64,000 bases of DNA, from contig CAYWUY010000007.1 of assembly GCA_964461535.1 (NCBI GenBank), positions 3,665 through 67,664 of the forward strand, read 5' to 3'. Below the pieces are notes generated by a model. It was not told the origin of the DNA, searched no databases, and was given only the letters and a program-made list of their open reading frames with translations. Positions 45,607 to 53,805 of the stretch are shown in pieces. A program made the position numbers and the translations under genes. The DNA comes from Flavipsychrobacter sp964461535 (GTDB taxonomy: Bacteria > Bacteroidota > Bacteroidia > Chitinophagales > Chitinophagaceae). Position 1 is the first letter of the stretch; every line of letters starts with the position of its first letter.

Positions 45607-46230
45607 ATGGATATTGAGCAGGCCTATAACCGGTGGGCAAAGGTGTATGATGCAATGCAAAACCGTACTAGAGATTTAGATAAGCAAGCAGTAGAAATCT
45701 TCTTCAAAGACAAATATTTTAACCGTATTATAGAAATTGGTTGCGGCACAGGAAAGAATACAGAGTATCTACAACATCATACAAATCAATTGATTGCTGT
45801 AGATTTTTCTCAAAATATGTTGCTAAAAGCACGAGAAAAAATAGCTAATCCCAATGTGGTATTTTTTCAGGCCGATATTAATAAGGATTGGACATTTGCT
45901 ACCCAACACGCAGATATTATTACTTGTAGTTTAGTGTTAGAACATATAGGAAATCTGTTCCCAATAATGCAAAAAGCAGCAAATAGTCTTAATGAGGGCG
46001 GCTATTTATTCATTTCAGAATTACATCCCTTTAAGCAGTATATGGGTGGTCAGGCTAATTTCGACATTGCTGGAGAAAACATACAAGTTGTTGCCTTTAC
46101 TCACCATATGTCAGATTTCATTAATGCTGCAGGTAAGGCTGGTTTAGTCTTAGAATATATGGAAGAGTATTTTGTAGAAAAAGATAGCATTAAGGAACCT
46201 AGGCTATTAGTATTGCTTTTTAGAAAATAG
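45607..46230 (+). CDS. class I SAM-dependent methyltransferase
   Basis: A 207-residue cytosolic methyltransferase. Opening AYNRWAKVYDAMQNRTRDLD and SAM motif I IIEIGCGTGKNTEYL (about 41-55) place it with UbiE/BioC-like small-molecule methyltransferases; motif II region VDFSQNMLLKAREK and the later EGGYLFISELHP follow. The substrate is unknown. It sits between two TonB receptors, 42 nt before the heme-type receptor, so it may be co-transcribed with it. Confidence 0.88.
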   Translation: MDIEQAYNRWAKVYDAMQNRTRDLDKQAVEIFFKDKYFNRIIEIGCGTGKNTEYLQHHTNQLIAVDFSQNMLLKAREKIANPNVVFFQADINKDWTFATQHADIITCSLVLEHIGNLFPIMQKAANSLNEGGYLFISELHPFKQYMGGQANFDIAGENIQVVAFTHHMSDFINAAGKAGLVLEYMEEYFVEKDSIKEPRLLVLLFRK

Positions 46231-46272
46231 TAGTATTATATTTACAGTGCTATATAATACAAACTACTATAC

Positions 46273-48659
46273 ATGAAATACAAGTTAATGACCACAGCCG
46301 GGCTTCTGGCTACAAGTTTGGCTGTTAATGCCCAGTCTGTTAGTGATTCTACAGATACTTTACCACCTGTAAAAAAGGTGAAGAGTACTATTACAATGGA
46401 CGAGTTTGTAGTCTCTGCTAGTAAATTCAAAGAGAATAAAAAGAACGTAGTTCAAAATGTAACTGTTATCTCTAAAAAAGAGATGAAATGGATCAATTCT
46501 CAAACAACACCTACTTTACTAGAGCAGTCTGGTAACGTATTTGTTCAGCGTAGCCAAATGGGGGGGGGGAGCCCCGTTATCAGAGGCTTTGAGGCTAATA
46601 AAATTCAGCTAGTTATAGATGGTGTGCGCATGAATAATGCCATATATAGGGGAGGGCACCTGCAAAACCTGGTTACTGTAGATAACAATATGCTACAAAG
46701 CATGGAAATTCTATATGGCCCGGCATCTACACTCTATGGTAGCGATGCATTGGGTGGCGTTATAGTAATGACTACGCTACAGCCTAAGCTAAATAGCTAT
46801 GCCGGTAATGGTATGTTGCGATACAGTAGTGCTAATAATGAAATGACTGGCCATGCAGATTTTTCTATTGGTGGTAAAAAATGGGCATCTTTAACGGGTG
46901 TTACTTACAGTAAGTTCGACGATCTCAGACAGGGGGCACAGCGNNNNNNNNNNNNNNNNNNNNNNNNNNNNNNNNNNNNNNNNNNNNNNNNNNNNNNNNN
47001 NNNNNNNNNNNNNNNNNNNNNNNNNNNNNNNNNNNNNNNNNNNCTTTAACGGGTGTTACTTACAGTAAGTTCGACGATCTCAGACAGGGGGCACAGCGCA
47101 ATCCGTTTTACAACGATTTTGGAGCAAGGAACTATTACGTAGACAGAATAAATGGTGTCGATTCTATTGTTGCTAACCCAGATAAGAATGTACAAAAGTT
47201 TACAGGCTATGAGCAGGTAGATGTTTTGCAGAAAGTAATGTATAAGTCTGGCGAGCACACCACACACACACTTAATTTACAGTTATCTAATACATCTGAT
47301 GTTCCTAGATACGATCGCCTAACAGACCTAGATGCATCTGGCAAATTGCGCTTTGCTGAGTGGAGTTATGGGCCTCAATTAAGAGGTATGGGTAGCTATC
47401 AATTGAGTATACAAGATATGAAAGGCTGGTTTGATGAGCTTAAAGCTACTGCTAGCTATCAAATAATAGAAGAAAGCCGTATTCAACGTACTAGAGGTAG
47501 AAACAACAGGCAGTCAAGGATTGAGAATCTGGATGTTGCAGGTTTTAATATCGATTTGCGTAAAAAGCTTAACAATCATGAGTTTACTTTTGGTGCCGAT
47601 GGACAATATAATAATGTTAAATCCACTGCCAAAGCTAAAGATATTGTTACGGGAAAAGAATCTGCTTTAGATACGCGTTATCCTGATGGTGGTAGCAATA
47701 TGTTATTGGCAGCTGTGTATGCCCAACATATTTATAAGATAGTACCTAATAAGTGGGTTATCAACGATGGTATAAGACTTAACTATACGCAGCTAGATGC
47801 AACCTTTAAATCTAAAGAGTTTTTCCCACTTCCTTACAACAAAGCTAGCCAACAAAATACTGCATTAAGTGGTAATCTAGGTGTTATATACATGCCTAGC
47901 AATTCATGGCGAATAGCATTAGGAGGCTCTACAGGTTTTAGGTCTCCAAACGTAGATGATTTGGCAAAGGTGTTTGAATCTTCAGGTGGTGTTAGTGTAG
48001 TAGTGCCCAATGCCAATCTTAAACCAGAGTATAGCTACAATGCAGACTTGAATGTCTCTTACTTAAAGATAGATAAGGTTAAAGTAGAGGGTAGTTTATT
48101 TTATACTTGGTTAGATAATGCCATTGTTGTAGATAAGTTTACGTTTAATGGTCAAGACAGTATTGACTATAACGGGAAACGTACAGCTGTTGTTGCATCT
48201 CAAAATAAAGCTAGTGCATTTATTTACGGAGGAAGTGCAGCTATATCTGCTCAGTTGAATGATTATGTAACCTTCATGTCTTCTATCACTTATACTTATG
48301 GCAGATATAAAGATGCTAAAGGCACAGAATCACCTTTAGATCATATACCACCTGTATTCGGAAGAACAGGGATACAGTATAAAAGAAATCAGTTTAAAGG
48401 CGAGGTGTATGCTTTATATAACGGTTGGAAAAACTTAAAAGATTACAGCACTAGTGGCGAAGACAACCTGAATTATGCCACTCCTCAAGGTATGCCGGCT
48501 TGGTATACACTCAATGCTAAAGCATCTTATAATGTTTGCGATAACTTCAATCTTACAGTTGCATTAGAAAATATATTAGACCAAAACTATCGTCAGTTTG
48601 CCTCTGGTGTCAGCGCCCCTAGTCGTAATCTTGTTATTACTGCAAGGGTAAGGCTGTAA
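46273..48659 (+). CDS. TonB-dependent heme/hemoglobin-type receptor (spans an assembly gap)
   Basis: One gene split by a 100-N gap (46944-47043). The 55 nt after the gap (47044-47098) repeat exactly the 55 nt before it (46889-46943), so two contigs overlap; removing N's and one copy leaves 744 codons in frame, i.e. a complete 743-residue product. The signal peptide ends AVNAQ (about 21). The plug has QMGGGSPVIRGFEANKIQL and DGVRMNNAIYRGGHLQN, the hallmark of the TonB hemoglobin/transferrin/lactoferrin receptor family, and YGPASTLYGSDALGGV. The barrel ends ITARVRL. A run of ten G (46560-46569) encodes M96-GGG. Confidence 0.92.
46560..46569 (+). repeat. 10-G homopolymer inside the TonB receptor gene
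   Basis: A run of ten G spans the last base of the Met96 codon and three GGG glycine codons. It is the longest G tract I see in this AT-rich window, where neighbouring glycines mostly use GGT. A change of one G would frameshift the receptor after about residue 97. Confidence 0.85.
46944..47043. other. assembly gap (100 N) with duplicated flanks
   Basis: Placeholder gap inside the heme-type receptor gene. The 55-nt sequences on each side are identical, showing an unmerged contig overlap; no sequence need be missing. Confidence 0.95.
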
Positions 48660-48673
48660 ATAATACACAATGC

Positions 48674-48717
48674 ACATTATAAAAAAAGAGCGCATTTGCG
48701 CTCTTTTTTTATAATGT
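48674..48717. terminator. bidirectional terminator after the heme-type receptor
   Basis: The 20-nt arm 48674-48693 (ACATTAT, A7, GAGCGC) is the exact reverse complement of 48698-48717. The loop is ATTT and poly-A/poly-T runs lie in the stem. It serves two convergent units. Confidence 0.93.
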
Positions 48718-48718
48718 T

Positions 48719-49504
48719 TTAGTCTCTGTAATGCTTTTTGAAAAACTCTTTTCTATCGTAGCTAAATCGTAATCCTGTAAATAATGTAATTCCTGTAAAT
48801 GAATTGCTACTTAGGTATTCACTTTGGCTATTCAATACTTTCATATGATATTTGGCTTGAGCACCAAATAGTACTTTTTTGATATGATATTTTACACTAG
48901 CATACACTACAGGTCTTATATTTACGTCAAATAATTTTCTATCAAAGAATCCAAATGTATCGATATCAATTTTTGAGTGATAATATACTCTTATCCCCAC
49001 TCCTAAATTATACTGTATGAATTTATCATCACCAATGTTTTGTTTAAATCCATACATAAGCCTAGCTTCACTGCCATAAATTGTACCCACTTTTATTTTT
49101 TCTTTAGGTATCTCATATACTTTTGAGTATAAGTCGCTCTCCGCTTTACCTAATAGAAAAACCTCACCACCTATTAGTAGGGTTGAGTTATCTCCCATCT
49201 TCTTAATGTCATAATCTAAGCCAAGACAATATGCTGTTTTGGAATAAGTACTACTAGCGTCTACCGGATAATAACTAAGCCCTAAATAAAGGTCATACCC
49301 AGTTTTGTTTGTAGTCTCTCCCCAAAGGTTTGCTAGGCTACTATTACTTTTAGCATGAGTTAAACGGCTATTTTTTGTTGTAACCCATTCAAGATTATTA
49401 TTCTTAATAGTCTTTTTATTCAATAGCGTAGTTTGGCCCACTGCCGTCATTGTCATTGTGCTCTGGGCTATGGCCAAGTATACTATTTTTCTTAAGTGAC
49501 GCAT
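48719..49504 (-). CDS. putative outer-membrane beta-barrel protein, last gene of an unrecognised operon
   Basis: I start it at the ATG ending at 49504 (MRHLRKIVYLAIAQ), which gives a signal peptide ending TAVGQ; an open frame to 49585 adds 27 residues that overlap the upstream gene. The 261-residue product has regular alternating strands with aromatic residues (YDLYLGLSYYPVDAS, IQYNLGVGIRVYYHS, GITLFTGLRFSY), as in small outer-membrane barrels. I do not recognise the family. It is the fourth gene of the operon that begins with the TM2 protein; the intended partner or substrate is unknown. Confidence 0.72.
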   Translation of the reverse strand: MRHLRKIVYLAIAQSTMTMTAVGQTTLLNKKTIKNNNLEWVTTKNSRLTHAKSNSSLANLWGETTNKTGYDLYLGLSYYPVDASSTYSKTAYCLGLDYDIKKMGDNSTLLIGGEVFLLGKAESDLYSKVYEIPKEKIKVGTIYGSEARLMYGFKQNIGDDKFIQYNLGVGIRVYYHSKIDIDTFGFFDRKLFDVNIRPVVYASVKYHIKKVLFGAQAKYHMKVLNSQSEYLSSNSFTGITLFTGLRFSYDRKEFFKKHYRD

Positions 49505-49538
49505 ATGTTTTTTATTTATAGGGTTGCAAATCCTGAAA

Positions 49539-50522
49539 TTATACTTTGAAAATTTTGTAATAAAAGTCTTCAACTCTATACCCAATGCTAATTGTTACAC
49601 CTACATTACTCATAGGTACCGTAGTAGTTTTATCTATATCTACGTTTACCTTAAATGATGGACGTAAATAGGTGAAAATGTCAATTGTAGCAATCATATT
49701 TTTATGTTGGTACTGGCTGGTTACGCCCACAGTTGACGTTAGAAAACCTTTAAATGATTTGGTATAGTCAGGTCCAACATGACCTATTTGATATCGTGTA
49801 GGTATTATAAATCTTGCTCCTACCGTAGCACCCACCGAAATTGAGTTTATTTTGTCACAGAAAACTGGTCTTAACAACATTTCCTTAGCTTCCAGCCCTA
49901 TACTACCATGTACATTAGCTAAGCTGTCAGCGGTATTTGAAAGCTTAGCATAGAAAGTGTTATTATGTGCTGTAAAATAATGCAAGCCTAATCCAAACTT
50001 CCATATCCATTTTGAATCATGCTTAGAAGTAGTAAAAACATTACTTATACTATGGCCAATTCTATGCGGAGATTTGTCAGGGTCACTAAGATACATTGAG
50101 AAGCCATAATGAAATTCCATAAACCTACCTGAAGAACTGTAATTAGTTCTTTTTTTTCCGGTTTTCAACTCATAAGCTTCTTCCTTTTTGGCCTTAACAC
50201 TAACTATTGAATCTAATTTGTCTATTCTTTTTCTTACAGAATCATTGCCACTATAGTTTTTTAAAAATTTATTATAGAATTCAATGCTTAATGCATAATT
50301 CCCCAAGCATTCATGTACCTCTCCCATCAGACGGCTATAGTCTACCTTGTCTTTATAATCTAAGCTTAATTTATTACTAAGATCGAAAGCTGCAGTACAA
50401 TTATTGCTTTTTAATTGTTTTCTGATTTGTTGTACTATGGTCGTATCACTAGCTCTTTGGGCAAATGCACAAGTGGGTAGTATAGCAAGCAATAGAATAC
50501 TAAAAAAACGGCTCATGTTCAT
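49539..50522 (-). CDS. secreted envelope protein with TPR-like start, unknown function
   Basis: A 327-residue product with a signal peptide ending CAFAQ (about 22). Residues ~25-110 look like two TPR-like helix pairs (LKSNNCTAAFDLSNKLS; VHECLGNYALSIEFYNKFLKNY) and a short coiled stretch. From ~125 the chain alternates strands (RFMEFHYGFSMYLS, WKFGLGLHYFTAH, ISVGATVGARFIIP) and ends GVTISIGYRVEDFYYKIFKV, which fits a beta-barrel. I do not recognise the family. The start may be the second Met (50516). It lies 10 nt after the gene at 50533. Confidence 0.72.
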   Translation of the reverse strand: MNMSRFFSILLLAILPTCAFAQRASDTTIVQQIRKQLKSNNCTAAFDLSNKLSLDYKDKVDYSRLMGEVHECLGNYALSIEFYNKFLKNYSGNDSVRKRIDKLDSIVSVKAKKEEAYELKTGKKRTNYSSSGRFMEFHYGFSMYLSDPDKSPHRIGHSISNVFTTSKHDSKWIWKFGLGLHYFTAHNNTFYAKLSNTADSLANVHGSIGLEAKEMLLRPVFCDKINSISVGATVGARFIIPTRYQIGHVGPDYTKSFKGFLTSTVGVTSQYQHKNMIATIDIFTYLRPSFKVNVDIDKTTTVPMSNVGVTISIGYRVEDFYYKIFKV

Positions 50523-50532
50523 CTACGAATAT

Positions 50533-52182
50533 TTAGTCTAGTTTGAACCAAACAATGTCCGTAGTTGTATTTTTTTTATCTTTCGATAGTATTAATGCAA
50601 CAGCTTCATTGTCGTTAGAGTCAAATGCAAATGGATTCAAGGCTTTACTACTTTTTTCTTTAGGTTGACCCATTAAATAGTCTTTGGTAAAGTTGTTATT
50701 TCTAAGGCTATACACTAGCGCATTATAGTCCTTTGATTTTTTATCCTTCCTTTTAAGATCTGTTTCAGAACCTTCGATTTTTTTCTTATAGTCATTATAA
50801 AAAATATAGTTGTTTTTAGCACCACTTGCGTAGTTAAACCCTATCATATCGTTATTAGAATAGTTTTCAGATATATTTAGTGTAATGGGTGCCCATATTT
50901 TTTGAATACTATTTTTTAGAAAATCATCATCCACTCTGTTCCTTGTTGTATAGGTTGTTCTATCTAAAAAGTACGAACCAGTTTCTTCTCCACTAGGGCT
51001 TAGTATAGATACTCCTATTTGACCTAAATCATAAAGTGTAGAGTAGTGTGTATTGCCCTTATTATCTCTATGTTCTATTACTCTAACACCTATGTGCTCT
51101 TTAAGGAGTATAGTCTCATTTTTATTATTAACATCCATATAATATACTGGTCCTGAGAATTCAATATCCTTACCAGCAGCTTTGGCAGATTCATTTATTT
51201 TTTTATTGTCTATTTCATTAATTGCGTTAACATTCATGTCATTTGGAGAAATATAAGCCATGATGTTACTTATGTAAGTGGTTAAGGTACCTTTAGTATA
51301 TTTTTGATCTATTTCACCTGATAACAAAGCCTGTAATTTTTTAGTTTCAGAGTTGTATCTCAAAAAAGCACCCATAACATACAGTTTATTGTATTCGTTA
51401 AGGTCTAATTGTTTTGTAATACAGCCATTTTGCGAATTACTCACCTTGTTCAATAGAATTAAAGTTTCATCTTTCTTTTTATTTTTAAAAGCCCTTACTA
51501 AAGAATAGGCGCAACTATCACCTACAGCTTGAATATCAAGAATATCAACTCTGTCATATTTGTTATTCTTTATGTGTGCTGCGTTCAATAGCTTATGATC
51601 AGCATTGTATAATTGAATGACAATGTTATCATCTTTCTTTTTCAAGTTGTCTGAATATGTTATAGCATAACAGTCAGAATTTTTGTCTTTCGCTATATGA
51701 AAATAGCAATGAGATTCTTTATTTACTGTTCCTCTTAGTTTGGTTTTAAAGTAAGTAATCCTATTTTTAGTAACACCAAGCATAGTCTCACTTTTTAGTT
51801 TAGAAGTTGTCCCGTCTATCACCAATCTAAAGAGTATGGGATGTTTCCTACAAGTTTGTTGAAAGAAGATTACTAAATCGTTCTTTATAGAGTATACAGC
51901 CCTAACAGAAGTACCCTTAATTGTATTAGTATTCCAATATTTAGATGATATAAGGCTTTGAGAGATCATTTTATGATCTTTATCAAATAGCCTTACACCA
52001 AATCCTCCGGCGCCTTTATATTTTATGTATGCTGTATTGCCATTGTTTAAAAGTTTCACGTTCTCAAAATACATAGGATCTTGCTCTCGCTCCTGATGCA
52101 CTGTAGTTACTATGCTAGGTTGACAATATGATTTTCCAAAGCTTAATAACGATAAAAGACTAAACAGTATATATTTTTTCAT
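50533..52182 (-). CDS. secreted propeller-like protein of unknown function
   Basis: I start at the ATG ending at 52182 (MKKYILFSLLSLLSFGKSYC), which gives a clear signal peptide; the frame extends upstream to 52245 but into the TM2 gene. The 549-residue product is lysine- and asparagine-rich. It repeats a pattern of ~50-60 residues of four strands, for example NVKLLNNGNTAYIKYKG, NDLVIFFQQ, DCYAITYSD and CAYSLVRAF, suggesting a beta-propeller. No catalytic motif is visible and I do not recognise a family. It starts 4 nt after the TM2 gene stop and precedes the TPR-like protein by 10 nt. Confidence 0.75.
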   Translation of the reverse strand: MKKYILFSLLSLLSFGKSYCQPSIVTTVHQEREQDPMYFENVKLLNNGNTAYIKYKGAGGFGVRLFDKDHKMISQSLISSKYWNTNTIKGTSVRAVYSIKNDLVIFFQQTCRKHPILFRLVIDGTTSKLKSETMLGVTKNRITYFKTKLRGTVNKESHCYFHIAKDKNSDCYAITYSDNLKKKDDNIVIQLYNADHKLLNAAHIKNNKYDRVDILDIQAVGDSCAYSLVRAFKNKKKDETLILLNKVSNSQNGCITKQLDLNEYNKLYVMGAFLRYNSETKKLQALLSGEIDQKYTKGTLTTYISNIMAYISPNDMNVNAINEIDNKKINESAKAAGKDIEFSGPVYYMDVNNKNETILLKEHIGVRVIEHRDNKGNTHYSTLYDLGQIGVSILSPSGEETGSYFLDRTTYTTRNRVDDDFLKNSIQKIWAPITLNISENYSNNDMIGFNYASGAKNNYIFYNDYKKKIEGSETDLKRKDKKSKDYNALVYSLRNNNFTKDYLMGQPKEKSSKALNPFAFDSNDNEAVALILSKDKKNTTTDIVWFKLD

Positions 52183-52186
52183 GGTG

Positions 52187-52654
52187 TTATTTTTTACGAG
52201 TTTTAAATGATTTATCTTCTCCTTTCGATCCTTTATAGTTACCAAATGCAGGTTTCATTTTACCGGTAGCCACTCTAAATATGTCATATAGCCACCATAC
52301 TCCAAATCCACCTAGTGTAAATATCATTGCAATTCCAGACATAGGTTTTCCCAAATAATACCTGTGAGCACCTATTGCTCCCAACAAAACAACTAGTGCA
52401 AGAGCCACATAATAGCTTTTCCCGCCTTTAAATTCTTTTTTTTCAGGCATTTCATACTTTTCGGGTGTTACTTTAACTGCTTCTTTGTTTTCTTCAGTAA
52501 CTATAGGAGTGCTCTCTGTGGATGCAGCCTCATCTTTTTTACTTTGTTCTAGTGTTGTAATAGCTTTTTTAGGAACAAATGCTGCATAGCTACGTTCGCT
52601 TATGCCACTTGTTATTAGCATTAAGCTTAGTATTAATAACTTGAGTTTTTTCAT
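52187..52654 (-). CDS. TM2-domain protein
   Basis: A 155-residue protein. A signal peptide or helix at 1-24 (LLILSLMLITSGISERSYAA) is followed by a charged, Glu/Lys-rich linker (about 35-78) and a TM2 domain (about 80-135): a first helix YYVALALVVLLGAIGAHRYYLG, a turn, then a second helix FTLGGFGVWWLYDIF. The HRYYLG and WWLYDI signatures are clear. TM2 domains occur in diverse membrane proteins and their function is unsettled. It is the first gene of a four-gene minus-strand operon of secreted or envelope proteins, which suggests that it recruits or anchors those partners. Confidence 0.88.
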   Translation of the reverse strand: MKKLKLLILSLMLITSGISERSYAAFVPKKAITTLEQSKKDEAASTESTPIVTEENKEAVKVTPEKYEMPEKKEFKGGKSYYVALALVVLLGAIGAHRYYLGKPMSGIAMIFTLGGFGVWWLYDIFRVATGKMKPAFGNYKGSKGEDKSFKTRKK

Positions 52655-53065
52655 TTGATATTGTTTTAATGCCGAAAAATAAAAATAACTTCTAGTATAT
52701 GCAAAGTCATAATTGTATATAGTTTTTTATAAGTCGTTAACTATCCCTTTGGTGCTTTATGCTTACTAAAAGTTGCTAATTAGGTATATAAATTGTTGTA
52801 GTTTGGCTTATCATATTTTGCTATAAAAAATATTTACAGCTATCAATCTAGCTATCCATTTTGCCTTATTTCATGCTACTGTATGCATACCAAACATGAT
52901 GCTCGCCACGTATGTATTAAATTGTTTAAAATAAGAGCGTCACTTTATTTATCCACATTTATCTTGGTTTTTCATTTTTAATAAAATCCGGCTATTGTTT
53001 TGTCAGCAGATTGTTATCTTTGCCCTCAATTATTATTTATACATTCATTTTAACAGCCGGAGCGC
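52655..53065. other. 411-bp divergent intergenic region
   Basis: No gene is visible between the TM2 operon (minus) and sdhC (plus). It holds the sdh promoter (52995-53022), a weak -7 box for the TM2 operon (TGACTTTG on minus, 52702-52709, one mismatch) and a perfect 10-bp palindrome GTATGCATAC (52881-52890) of unknown meaning. No RNA gene is evident. Confidence 0.6.
52995..53022 (+). promoter_or_regulatory. sdh promoter (TTG-N17-TATCTTTG)
   Basis: TTG (52995-52997) and TATCTTTG (53015-53022), spacer 17, match the Bacteroidota consensus fully. The sdhC ATG is 43 nt downstream, giving a leader of about 39 nt. Confidence 0.65.
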
Positions 53066-53734
53066 ATGAACTTTAAAGATTACTTCAGCACTTCTATCGG
53101 GAAGAAATTACAGATGTCGTTAACGGGTCTATTCCTGATCGTATTTTTGCTAGTGCATTGTTATGTTAATGCCCAAATTTTTTACAACGATGGTGGAGTA
53201 CGCTTCAATGAGGCTGCTCACTTTATGGGTACAAACCTTGTAATCAGAATTACTGAAGTTGGCCTTTTTGCTTTCTTAATTCTTCACATTGTGCAAGGGC
53301 TAGCTTTAGCTGTAAAAAATAAAAGTCGTCGTAGCACTCCATATGCTGTTAAAGCGGGTAATGCTACTAGTAAGTGGTATAGCCGTAGCATGGCGCTATT
53401 AGGTACTTTAATTTTGTTGTTCCTGGTTATGCACATTTCTAAGTTTTGGGCACCTAACCGTTTTACACAGCTTACTACTGGCGAGGAATTGAACCTATAT
53501 AATATGATGAAAATAGAATTCCAACAATCTTGGGTTATTGGTGTTTATCTATTTGGTTGCATTTCTTTGGGCTGGCACTTAGTACATGGTTTTTACAGTG
53601 CTTTCCAAACTCTTGGTTTGGGTACAAGTAAGTATAAGGCTTTAATAAAATCTATTGGTGTTGCTTTTTCAATATTAGTACCTGCAATTTTTGCTGCAAT
53701 GCCGGTAATGTTCTACTTGCAAATTCTTAAGTAA
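53066..53734 (+). CDS. sdhC: succinate dehydrogenase cytochrome b subunit
   Basis: Membrane anchor of succinate:menaquinone oxidoreductase (complex II), 222 residues. Five helices are visible and histidines that can ligate two b-hemes are in LLVHCYVN, ILHIVQG, VMHISKFW and LGWHLVHGF. One polypeptide with five helices and no SdhD gene is the type B arrangement, usual in Bacteroidota. First gene of the sdhCAB operon, with a strong promoter upstream. Confidence 0.95.
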   Translation: MNFKDYFSTSIGKKLQMSLTGLFLIVFLLVHCYVNAQIFYNDGGVRFNEAAHFMGTNLVIRITEVGLFAFLILHIVQGLALAVKNKSRRSTPYAVKAGNATSKWYSRSMALLGTLILLFLVMHISKFWAPNRFTQLTTGEELNLYNMMKIEFQQSWVIGVYLFGCISLGWHLVHGFYSAFQTLGLGTSKYKALIKSIGVAFSILVPAIFAAMPVMFYLQILK

Positions 53735-53805
53735 TAGCAGTAGTAACAACAATTAGGATACAATTTCATTTATCAGACTTTTAGACATTCGAATATTATT
53801 ATAAT

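Noticed and set aside
46889..47098. 55-nt perfect direct repeat around the gap
   Set aside because: It looks like a repeat, but the N run between the copies and the exact in-frame merge show a contig overlap, not a biological duplication.
47226..48659. Separate receptor gene starting at TTG 47226
   Set aside because: The frame is open back to the gap and continues the upstream gene after merging; the TTG is internal.
52881..52890. Palindrome GTATGCATAC as an operator
   Set aside because: A single 10-bp palindrome in 411 bp of AT-rich DNA without a partner copy or nearby regulator gene is insufficient; noted only under the intergenic region.
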